64,000 nucleotides of DNA from Patiria pectinifera (taxonomy: Eukaryota > Echinodermata > Asteroidea > Valvatida > Asterinidae). Numbering within the stretch: the first letter of the stretch is position 1; the number at the start of each line of letters is the position of its first letter. The position numbers and the translations under genes are program-made. The stretch covers positions 16,294,381 through 16,358,380 of the forward strand of contig CM057136.1 of assembly GCA_029964075.1 (NCBI GenBank), given 5' to 3'. The notes below the pieces were generated by a model, which was not told where the DNA came from, searched no databases, and saw nothing but the letters and a program-made list of their open reading frames with translations. Positions 38,901 through 44,895 of the stretch are shown piece after piece.

Positions 38901-41900
38901 TTACTTGGAAAATGGAATCAAGTTATTTCACAATCTTGTTCAATTACATGTATAGACATTTTCTTTCCTAAATGATTTTGGTTTCTAGGGATTAAATGGA
39001 ACAGATGGGCGTGATGGGATTCCAGGCCAAATGGGACCAGAAGGAAGCAAAGGAGATACAGGTGACCGAGGCTTGCCGGGAACGCTGGGAGAAAAGGTAC
39101 GAATCCAGCTCAAATTATGCTTCCTTGGAATTTCATTCATTTATGATAATGAAACCAAAGGTTCTGTAAAATTGTTCAGGCAATGTAAATCTCCGAAGTT
39201 TGAAGAAATTCTCTTTGAGAAGATGAGGGAGAGTGTTGAATTTTTGAGATTGGAGGAAAACAGCAGGATCATTATCCAGGGGTAAACCCACTGAATCAGG
39301 TTTTTACTGAAAACCTTGTCTAAGTAGGATGAGATTCTAACTCGGGTCACAAAAGTGAAAGATGATGAAAGTTAACCTCCAATTCATGATAAAGTATTTG
39401 GAATTTTTATCATGGCAGGATAATTTGCGCAGATTTTGGTTTTTGCTATTGCTGAAATGACGGACTTGTTCTTTATAAAAAAATAATGTTCAGTGGAGAA
39501 TAATTGATATGTATATGTTACGTTCGTGATATTTTTTTTAGGGTGAACTAGGAGAAACAGGCATGAAGGGCGATGCAGGGTTGCCAGGGGCAACGGGACC
39601 TAAGGTACAATCTTCAACTTCTCCAAGAACTAACATCTTCCCCTGTCATACTAACATTTAAGTTTAATTCTGATCGTTTCAGATCTAGTCTTTGTCCGAA
39701 CTGATGGTCTAAAGCAAAGTACAGGCCAACCCTTGCATGTAGTGTCTGTACACAGCTACTCTCGGTCTCTTTAAATAAAGATGATTTTGAAGAAAAAGTC
39801 TTTCAATTTTATGTTATATTTTTGCCCTGCCATTTCCTTTGTTAAGACAGAATAACGGCATTGTGTGTGGAAGAAATGCGATATTGTATTTGGAAGAAAG
39901 TCTTGTCTAATTTCTGTGATCATTGCATCATCATGCATTTTTAAAAACAGGGAGAAGAGGGTACGATGGGATTGACTGGACCGCAAGGCATTATGGGATC
40001 TCCTGGTTTACAAGGAGAGAAAGGCAGCGACGGAGAGATTGGACCAATCGGATCGCCTGTAGGTAGTCATGTGGTCATGCCAGACAAATGTGTACTAACA
40101 GTCTGATTTGTTATTTTTCTCAGTGGCAACATTTTCAATCTTCAAAACTGATGTTGTGTACAATAGTTCAAAACATCTGTTAAAGAGAGTTGGCCATGGC
40201 AGAACATCATTGTACAGAAACCTCGCCTCACAATTTTAATTTGTTTGGAAAATAACACAAATGGAAGGATTAAAGCAAAACATATTCATGTTTTCATCCA
40301 TGAATACCTGTCTTTTGTTGTTTGATTTGAATTTATTCATCCTCTTGTGTTTCTAGGGTGTGAAAGGTGATAGGGGAGATGATGGGTTACCAGGCGCAGC
40401 CGGGGCACCGGGCACACCAGGCCAGCAGGTACAACACAATTTGAGTACCGACTGTTTCACCCTCTTCGCAAAACGGAAGACCTAGGATGATATAAACCTT
40501 CCCATTTTAACCAATTTGTCCTTGAACCGCCCAGAAGTGCCCCGCCTATTACTCCTTATACTGCCCCAAACTGTCCCAGCGCAATATTGTATTCTATATT
40601 TATCAAGGATGCTAAAAGGGTTAATAAACAAGTTTTGTTTTTCATGCAATTGTTCTATATCTTTGTATTAATTGGCGGATCGATTTGTCACAGGGAATCA
40701 AAGGCACGGTTGGGCCTCCTGGTCCTATGGGAAGACCAGGAATAGACGGAGCAAAAGGAGACAAGGGATCCTTTGGATTGACTGGTCCTGCTGTACGTAA
40801 ACAAGGCTTTCAGTCCTAGTACAAACTCACTTTTTCCTACTAACATTCATGACTTTAAAGCAACTGTGCTGCTCTGCTTTCTTCCCATTTAGCTTTGTAT
40901 TGAATTGACTGGATGTCCAATGTTTTAAAAGGCTTTCAGTCCAATTCTAAACTAATCGCTTTCACCCACTAACATGCTTTTTTTTTTACACACAAACTGT
41001 GTTTCACATATTAACCACTTTCTTTCCCATTTTCTTTCCACAATTTTCTCCAAATGTTGTTTTCTTGAATCCTGTACCTTCACTGGAAAGCTTCAGTTCA
41101 GTTATAATCATAACCGATTTCTCTTACTAACATTTCTTTTTTGTTTATTCAACCATTCTCACATACTAACTGCTTTCTTTCATGTTAGCAATTTTTTTCT
41201 CGTTCGTACCACCACATACTGACAATTTAATTCCTTTTCCCCAAATATTTCAGCTTCATATGGTGTTTGATCGTTACTTGTTTACTACTACATGTACTAA
41301 TAAATATCTTTTTCTTACTAACTTCAAAATTGTTTTCAGGTTATGCTCTGTTGTTTGTGTCACATGCGTTTGAGTCAGTATTCGTGTTACATTTAAGAGG
41401 GTTTATTTTGCCTTTTTACTCATTCATATTATCAATAACCTTCCAGGGTAGCAAAGGAGAGGCTGGTGAACGAGGGGAAGTTGGTCCAAACGGAGTTATG
41501 GTAAGTCAGGGTGCTAGACTTCAGTGCTTTGGTTTGGACTTAAACCAAAATCACATTGCCTGTAAAAAAAAAAAGTAACTTATTGTATTACATATTAATT
41601 ATATGACTGTGACCCCTGACACGCCACTGGGGGGGGGGGGGACGTAAACACAGCATAATGTACATGTGACATGTACACTTCCAGTAAAGTTCCACAGCTG
41701 AGATTTTGAAATTTTGTTTTCATCTTCTGAAGTTTTGATTCCTGAAGTTAAAATTGCTTGGAGTTTTTCTTAACTTCTAAATGACGGAACTTAAGTTGAT
41801 GTTTTCTCCTGTGTGTCACAGGGCCTTGTTGGAGAGCCAGGGAAAGTTGGCAGACCAGGACCAAAGGGAGGAATGGTAAGAAATGAAGAGAATGCGGATG

Positions 41901-44161
41901 GGGCCTGAAGGACTAGAGGAGTGTGGTGTGCATGGTTGAGGATCAAGGGGGGAGGGGGTTGAGATAGGAGGGATGATCTTCACCTAATGTCACACTCTCT
42001 TGGTCCTTAATCCCTCCTTTGTGTTTCTCCTTCCACCCCTGCATGCTTGTGTGTCCCCAACATGTTTGTTTCTTGTACTACTGTCATTTGCCTCTGAAGA
42101 AGGTCTTGTTAAGACTGCAATGTCAAGCCAGCAAATTTTGTTGATTTTATTACTATTGTTTATTTGGTATAAATGAACCAAGGATTCCTCAAAAGTGCCC
42201 TAGGCATGTAGCTCGCAAGCCTGAAGAAACCTGTAGAGAGGAGACAGTAGAAATTACCATTTTAGGGATGGGAGCCAATCCACATGTTGGCCCAGACGGG
42301 ATTCGAACCCGGGTCGCAGCAGTGGAAAGTGAGGAAAGTACCACTATGCCAACCTGACTCCCCATTTGATTTGATGTAAGCATAATCATTTTCTTATCTG
42401 AAAATATGTGATGTGTTGTTCCTGTTTGGAATCATATATGTAACCCACTTTCCCAATCTTTTCCTTTGCTCTTTTACAGGGTATACCGGGTCCAAAAGGA
42501 CAAGAGGCGAGTATTTTATACATTTTTTTTGTAATTTATGTTATTTTGAAAACCAAGCTGTCATCTTTTCTTGGCTTTTATATTTAAATTTTCTGTCGCT
42601 ATGAATTGAAAATTCAAAAACAAATTGCACAAATCCTTCTTTGGCTGTTTGCATTTGCGTTCTTATGCCTGATATGCATGTTTCCTTTCTCAAAATATTG
42701 TTGATTTTACTTCATTATTTTGTGTTGCTTTCATAAAACATTAATTTGGTGATGATGCATTGTGCTTTAGGGTCCACAAGGAATTCAGGGTGAAGCTGGT
42801 CCAAAAGGTGTAAAGGGGGATCAAGGATTAAAAGGAGAGCAGGTAAATCCCTCACAGGATTAACAGAAGGGGATTATTGGCTTAGGCTCAGGCTTTGTTT
42901 TAAACCATGCATGTACCTTATGCATGGCGGCCATCTTATGTTTTTTTTTAATTCATTAAAGAGAAATACACTAAATGTCTACACATTCTAACAGAACTGA
43001 AATGCTGTGCTTAAAGATTGACTGTTGTGTATGAGTCTAGTGTTCCGTGCTTTGTCTTTCAGTGAACTTTGAATGAAATTATGTAAATGATTTAGCTCAC
43101 CTTTCATTCTGTTGTTATTAATTTGTTTCAAGATTGTACTATGCTGCCAATGCATGAACTTGTAAAATTAAAAGTCAGTTAGTGCATGACCTTTCTGTCA
43201 GAATTTCATCTATAAAATCTCAAACTTCAAATTAAAAGTATTGTAGCGCAAGTACACACACACAATAATTCTAGTTTTACGTAAGGATTGTTGGATCTTC
43301 TTATTAATATTATAAGATGGAGTAACTGCAGACTAATCTTTAAGAAGCTGAAGTCATTTTTTCTGGATGTTTTTGGTCAATGCAGGGCAGCAAAGGAAAG
43401 AAAGGAAGGAAAGGGATCAAAGGTCATCCTGGTGATCCAGGGCCCCCTGGTTTGGACGCGCCGGTCCCTGTGGTGAGTCTACTCAGTGGATCTGACCTTC
43501 AGTGCTGTCCCAAGACCTAATGATCCATGGCCGACAGACAGGTTGTGAGATACAGATGGGTGTGATAATGGAAAGAGGGGGGGGGGGAGGTGTGGCTTGG
43601 TTTTGAAGGGTGTGTCTTGAGTTTGAGGGTGTGGCTTGGGCTTTTGAGAGTGGCTACGGCTCATGGGATGTTGCTTGGGGTTTGGGGTTGGCTTCAGTTT
43701 GAGGGTGTGACTGTGGCTTTTAGAGGTGTGGCTTTGACTGTAAGGGTGTGGCTTGTGGTTAATGGATTTGGCTGAGCTTTAGGGTGTGCAGCTTTGGCTT
43801 GAGGGTGTGGCTAGGGATTCGATGATGTGGCAGGGTTAAAGGATGTGGCTGGTGCTCGAAGGCTCGGGGAAAGATGTGGCTTGGCTTGAATGTTGTTGTA
43901 AGGTCTTATAAGAAGTGGCTTGGAGATTCCAAAAACTCACAATGACATGTATGTGATACAGGTTCTATTGAAAGGTGTGCACGGAATTGTAAGGGTGCAA
44001 ATGTGAAGGTTGTGACCACAGATTGAAGTGTGTAAAAGGATGAATTTACAAAGGAAAAATCTATTTAGCTTTTGTGTTTGACAACCTTTTATCCATGATT
44101 GTGTTTTTTGCAGGGTTCAAATGGGTTACCGCTACCAGAATGCTGCTATTACCAACCTTGA
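23930..44161 (+). CDS. MACIT-type transmembrane collagen (type XIII/XXIII/XXV family), 31 C-terminal exons, 5' end missing
   Basis: Thirty-one exons, listed separately below, join in frame to about 659 residues of Gly-X-Y collagen ending at a stop codon. Most exon lengths are multiples of 9 nt (27, 36, 45, 54, 63, 72, 99, 108, 135). Almost all begin with a complete Gly codon directly after the acceptor AG, as in fibril-type collagen genes. The helix is interrupted at several places, for example [34 protein letters not shown] and [11 protein letters not shown]. The C-terminus has GLDAP followed by a 15-residue Cys-bearing tail. This matches the C-terminal non-collagenous signature of vertebrate COL13A1, COL23A1 and COL25A1 (established knowledge). 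There is no fibrillar or type IV C-propeptide. Such proteins are type II membrane collagens with a sheddable ectodomain, acting at adhesion sites and neuromuscular junctions. The cytoplasmic and membrane-spanning exons were not found in the window. Which vertebrate member is closest cannot be decided by eye. Confidence 0.92.
24600..24726. mobile_element. Short hAT-like MITE
   Basis: The left end reads CACTGGGCGGATCAAGGG and the right end inverted reads CACAGGCGGATCCAGAG. GGCGGATCC termini are common in animal hAT MITEs. The interior has a C-run at about 24690. A clean 8-bp target duplication was not seen. Confidence 0.5.
24919..24939. repeat. (AAT)n microsatellite
   Basis: About seven tandem AAT units in a collagen intron. 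Confidence 0.85.
25598..25614 (+). CDS. Collagen exon 2, 17-nt microexon
   Basis: A strong pyrimidine tract and GGCAG precede GT ACA ACA GGA TTT CCC, followed by the donor GTGAGT. With the split G from exon 1 it reads GTTGFP. It changes the frame from phase 1 to phase 0, so every later exon can start with a whole Gly codon. Confidence 0.8.
25761..25930 (+). mobile_element. tRNA-derived SINE
   Basis: AGCTCAGTGGTCAAG resembles a pol III A box, and GGTTCGAGTCC at 25816-25826 is a B box. The D-arm and T-arm look tRNA-like, but there is no proper acceptor stem or CCA-flanking structure. A non-tRNA body follows. It lies in the intron between collagen exons 2 and 3. Confidence 0.65.
26161..26202 (+). 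CDS. Collagen exon 3
   Basis: Acceptor TTTCTCAG, donor GTAAGT. Reads [14 protein letters not shown]. The GMGVQ end is a one-residue imperfection of the Gly-X-Y repeat, so the exon is 42 nt rather than a multiple of 9. Confidence 0.9.
27434..27565 (+). CDS. Collagen exon 4
   Basis: A 132-nt exon between CGCGTAG and GTGAGT. It reads from [10 protein letters not shown] to GEPGSKGDK with one imperfection, GLGVM, in the middle. It contains the longest GPP-rich run of the gene. Confidence 0.95.
27570..27905. repeat. Three diverged tandem copies in a collagen intron
   Basis: The words CTCATTGGTTG, CATATTCATAA-CTTGGACAAT and CTATTGGTTATCAG recur in order in three blocks starting near 27574, 27717 and 27822. 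The copies are strongly diverged, which suggests an old tandem duplication inside the intron. Confidence 0.5.
28073..28099 (+). CDS. Collagen exon 5
   Basis: A 27-nt exon, acceptor CTTTCAG, donor GTAAGT. Reads GDLGGPGRA. Confidence 0.88.
28340..28384 (+). CDS. Collagen exon 6
   Basis: A 45-nt exon, acceptor TATCCAG, donor GTGAGA. Reads [15 protein letters not shown]. Confidence 0.92.
28551..28790 (+). mobile_element. SINE-like body and tail
   Basis: The string CCCAAGGGCAAGACACTTACA is followed by TATAAATGGGAACCTGTGAG, then TGTAAAATGCTTTGAGA and ACGCTATGTA before an ATTTATTTATTT tail. This order is typical of the body and tail of SINEs in marine deuterostomes, where the end reads like GCGCTATATAA. 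It ends about 60 bp before collagen exon 7. Confidence 0.5.
28851..28904 (+). CDS. Collagen exon 7
   Basis: A 54-nt exon, acceptor CAAATAG, donor GTAAGA. Reads [18 protein letters not shown]. The upstream intron carries a SINE-like tail just before the acceptor. Confidence 0.93.
29166..29192 (+). CDS. Collagen exon 8
   Basis: A 27-nt exon after a long T tract and TACAG, donor GTAATA. Reads GPEGKRGGK. Confidence 0.88.
29193..32055. other. Largest collagen intron
   Basis: This 2.9-kb intron contains no Gly-X-Y exon on inspection. It has a GC-rich, C-rich block at about 29440-29760 that differs from its surroundings, a C-run at 31630-31644, and a tRNA-like fragment at 31862-31920. Confidence 0.6.
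31862..31920 (-). mobile_element. Degenerate tRNA-like / SINE head
   Basis: On the - strand AACTCAGTTGGTGGAGCAC resembles a tRNA D-arm with A box, and CAGGTTCAACTC resembles a B box. The T-stem does not pair and no acceptor stem is visible, so I call it a tRNA-derived fragment rather than a gene. Confidence 0.45.
32056..32091 (+). CDS. Collagen exon 9
   Basis: A 36-nt exon, acceptor TGCTAG, donor GTAGGT. Reads [12 protein letters not shown], an exact two-fold internal repeat at protein level. Confidence 0.9.
32344..32379 (+). CDS. Collagen exon 10
   Basis: A 36-nt exon, acceptor TTTACAG, donor GTGAGT. Reads [12 protein letters not shown]. Confidence 0.9.
32630..32704 (+). CDS. Collagen exon 11 with non-collagenous interruption
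   Basis: A 75-nt exon, acceptor TTGCCAG, donor GTAAGT. It starts [10 protein letters not shown] and then leaves the triplet repeat as [15 protein letters not shown]. The helix resumes with GEKGDSG in exon 12. This is the longest helix interruption in the visible chain and probably a hinge or NC domain. Confidence 0.93.
32992..33126 (+). CDS. Collagen exon 12
   Basis: A 135-nt exon of 15 perfect triplets, acceptor CTTTCAG, donor GTGAGT. It runs from [10 protein letters not shown] to GKDGHVGPT. It holds an N-glycosylation sequon (NGT in GFNGTDG). Confidence 0.95.
33671..33699 (+). promoter_or_regulatory. (TG)10(T)9 splicing-control tract
   Basis: Ten TG units followed by nine T lie directly before CAG of collagen exon 13. 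UG repeats bind TDP-43 and CELF proteins, and the same layout in CFTR intron 8 lowers exon 9 inclusion (established knowledge). An effect here is inference. Confidence 0.5.
33703..33747 (+). CDS. Collagen exon 13 (TG/T tract at acceptor)
   Basis: A 45-nt exon reading [15 protein letters not shown], donor GTAGGT. The acceptor is preceded directly by (TG)10(T)9C and AG. This arrangement is known to weaken exon inclusion in other genes. The exon is in frame, so skipping would remove five triplets cleanly. Confidence 0.93.
34064..34108 (+). CDS. Collagen exon 14
   Basis: A 45-nt exon, acceptor TTACAG, donor GTAAGA. Reads [15 protein letters not shown]. Confidence 0.94.
34507..34611 (+). CDS. Collagen exon 15 with interruption
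   Basis: A 105-nt exon, acceptor ATTACAG, donor GTAAGC. It begins GEKGDM, breaks as GTNAELMQ, and resumes [13 protein letters not shown] to GLNGMK. Confidence 0.94.
34954..35016 (+). CDS. Collagen exon 16
   Basis: A 63-nt exon after a long T tract and CCTAG, donor GTAATT. It reads [10 protein letters not shown] to GLPGAQ without interruption. Confidence 0.93.
35202..35252 (+). CDS. Collagen exon 17 with interruption (tandem acceptors)
   Basis: A 51-nt exon reading [17 protein letters not shown], donor GTGAGA. Two acceptor AGs lie 9 nt apart, so the exon can start at 35202 or 35211 with or without the GKK triplet. [11 protein letters not shown] breaks the helix before exon 18. Confidence 0.85.
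35798..35860 (+). CDS. Collagen exon 18
   Basis: A 63-nt exon, acceptor TTTGCAG, donor GTAAGA. It runs from [10 protein letters not shown] to GQRGVP. Confidence 0.94.
36527..36589 (+). CDS. Collagen exon 19a, first copy of duplicated exon
   Basis: A 63-nt exon, acceptor TTCTCTAG, donor GTACGT. It begins [13 protein letters not shown] and ends SGRRGER, and is very basic. A near-identical exon with the same splice sites lies 462 bp downstream. It differs at three bases and one residue (E for K in the last triplet). Confidence 0.9.
36989..37051 (+). CDS. Collagen exon 19b, second copy of duplicated exon
   Basis: A 63-nt exon, acceptor TTCTCTAG, donor GTACGT. It begins [13 protein letters not shown] and ends SGRRGKR. 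The flanking intron is also duplicated, but less well conserved than the exon. Both copies keep the frame and the Gly periodicity, so joint or mutually exclusive use is possible. RGKR matches the furin consensus R-X-K/R-R, though cleavage inside a triple helix is doubtful. Confidence 0.9.
37052..38988. other. Long collagen intron
   Basis: A 1.9-kb intron without recognisable exon. It has a G-rich patch at 37735-37775 and is otherwise AT-rich. Confidence 0.6.
38989..39096 (+). CDS. Collagen exon 20
   Basis: A 108-nt exon, acceptor TTTCTAG, donor GTACGA. It runs from [10 protein letters not shown] to GTLGEK. It has a second NGT glycosylation sequon. Confidence 0.94.
39542..39604 (+). CDS. Collagen exon 21
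   Basis: A 63-nt exon, acceptor TTTTTTTAG, donor GTACAA. It runs from [10 protein letters not shown] to GATGPK. Confidence 0.93.
39951..40058 (+). CDS. Collagen exon 22
   Basis: A 108-nt exon, acceptor AAAACAG with a weak pyrimidine tract, donor GTAGGT. It runs from [10 protein letters not shown] to GPIGSP in 12 perfect triplets. Confidence 0.93.
40357..40428 (+). CDS. Collagen exon 23 with RGD
   Basis: A 72-nt exon, acceptor TTTCTAG, donor GTACAA. It begins [10 protein letters not shown] and ends GTPGQQ. Codons 40372-40380 encode RGD, a possible integrin-binding motif. Confidence 0.94.
40694..40792 (+). CDS. Collagen exon 24
   Basis: A 99-nt exon, acceptor GTCACAG, donor GTACGT. It runs from [10 protein letters not shown] to GLTGPA. 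The next intron is CT-rich and holds repeated TACTAAC words. Confidence 0.94.
40806..41330 (+). repeat. CT-rich intron repeat with TACTAAC-like words
   Basis: AGGCTTTCAGTCC recurs at about 40806 and 40931. Words close to TACTAAC (ACTAAC, TACTAACA, TACTAACT) recur at least five times, each near a pyrimidine tract. The intron appears built from degenerate tandem copies of a branch-point-like module. Confidence 0.45.
41447..41500 (+). CDS. Collagen exon 25
   Basis: A 54-nt exon, acceptor TTCCAG, donor GTAAGT. Reads [18 protein letters not shown]. Confidence 0.94.
41822..41875 (+). CDS. Collagen exon 26
   Basis: A 54-nt exon, acceptor TGTCACAG, donor GTAAGA. Reads [18 protein letters not shown]. 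Confidence 0.94.
42190..42362 (-). mobile_element. tRNA-derived SINE, - strand
   Basis: On the - strand TTGGCATAGTGGTACTTTCC gives an A-box-like head, and CGGGTTCGAATCCCG (plus coordinates about 42298-42312) gives a B box with a paired T-stem. The rest, toward 42190, is not tRNA. It sits in the intron before collagen exon 27. Confidence 0.65.
42480..42506 (+). CDS. Collagen exon 27 (GC donor)
   Basis: A 27-nt exon, acceptor TTTTACAG. Reads GIPGPKGQE. The frame requires the exon to end at GAG before GCGAGT, a GC-type donor. The nearby GT would leave phase 1, which does not fit exon 28. Confidence 0.85.
42771..42842 (+). CDS. Collagen exon 28
   Basis: A 72-nt exon, acceptor GCTTTAG, donor GTAAAT. 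It runs from [10 protein letters not shown] to GLKGEQ. Confidence 0.93.
43386..43472 (+). CDS. Collagen exon 29, end of helix and GLDAP motif
   Basis: An 87-nt exon, acceptor AATGCAG, donor GTGAGT. It begins with a very basic run, [13 protein letters not shown], passes through [10 protein letters not shown], and ends [13 protein letters not shown] marks the start of the C-terminal non-collagenous tail in types XIII, XXIII and XXV. The residue after GLDAP is Val, where I recall Cys in the vertebrate proteins. Confidence 0.93.
43560..43890 (+). repeat. Degenerate GTGTGGCTT minisatellite
   Basis: GAGGGTGTGGCTT and variants recur more than ten times at irregular spacing of about 20-35 bp in the last long collagen intron. 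The G-rich strand is the transcribed sense strand. Confidence 0.7.
44114..44161 (+). CDS. Collagen terminal coding exon 30 and stop
   Basis: Acceptor TTTTTTGCAG. Reads [15 protein letters not shown] and then TGA at 44159-44161. The GLP-x-P-x-C pattern matches the last residues of vertebrate MACIT collagens. Here two adjacent Cys residues and an aromatic pair replace the single Cys-Trp that I recall. The numbering counts the duplicated pair as 19a and 19b, giving 31 exons in all. Confidence 0.92.
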   Translation, partial: GSNGLPLPECCYYQP

Positions 44162-44348
44162 AAGACTTGAAATTTACAATCTGACACATGGACTGGACTC
44201 GGTGCCAAGTTACGGACCATCTGCCACCTGGTACCTGGCACAAGCTGGTTCCCATCGTGTCATTTTTAGTACTACACTGTATGGATATGTACATATAGCA
44301 GATTTATAAACGATAAAAGAAATTAAAAAAAGAGACAAAAATACTTAT

Positions 44349-44354
44349 AATAAA
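44349..44354 (+). terminator. Possible poly(A) signal of the collagen gene
   Basis: AATAAA lies 188 nt after the stop codon in an A/T-rich stretch. It is the first such signal downstream. A longer 3' UTR running toward 48 kb cannot be excluded, since further AATAAA-like words occur there. Confidence 0.4.
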
Positions 44355-44524
44355 AAAGTTATATATTTTTTATTGTATTCTATTTGGGGAAACAGTGTCT
44401 GCATGAGAAATGTGTGGGTCATTGCCATGGTGACTTAAACAACGTTGGGAATTTCAATAATGAAATTGCTGCAGTAAGCAAGGAAACAAATGGAAAATTT
44501 GTGTTCTCAAAGCTGTAAAGTCTA

Positions 44525-44895
44525 CAGGGTGAGTAAAAAAAAAACGAAACCCAAATGTCTGGACCATTGAAGTTCTGCATGTAGCACTTTCAAAATCTAG
44601 GATATAAAAGCCCAATTCATAAGCTTTCTTTTAGTACAAGAATCATTCAAATCACTCATGTAATTTTCAAGTTACGGAATTTTAAATACAACCACCGTTT
44701 TAAAGTTCTGTCCACAGATCACAAATAGGTAAGTGTTCTTTCAGCTATTCAAAAACAAATCACATAGTGATGTGTGTGAATTGTTTGTTTTGCTGAACGA
44801 ACACACACCTAGATTTTGAAAGTGCTACATGTAGAAAAACTTCACTAAAACAATAGCCCCGACATTTGGGTTTCGGTTTTTTGTTACTCACACTG
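44525..44895. mobile_element. Mariner-type MITE with long inverted repeats
   Basis: The element starts CAGGGTGAGTAA and ends with the inverse of CAGTGTGAGTAA. It is flanked by TA on both sides (44523-44524, 44896-44897). Inverted repeats of about 75-88 bp include ACGAAACCCAAATGTC and TGTAGCACTTTCAAAATC on both arms. TA duplication and CAGGGTG-type ends fit the Tc1/mariner superfamily. There is no transposase, so it is non-autonomous. It lies 360 bp after the collagen stop and may be in its 3' UTR. Confidence 0.85.

Noticed and set aside
42290-42362. Possible tRNA gene on the - strand.
   Set aside because: The T-arm pairs well, but the acceptor and anticodon arms do not, and non-tRNA sequence follows.
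44121-44309. Out-of-frame 62-codon reading frame over the collagen stop codon.
   Set aside because: The spliced frame from exon 29 stops at 44161 and gives the expected family tail. The other frame needs a shifted acceptor that is not present.
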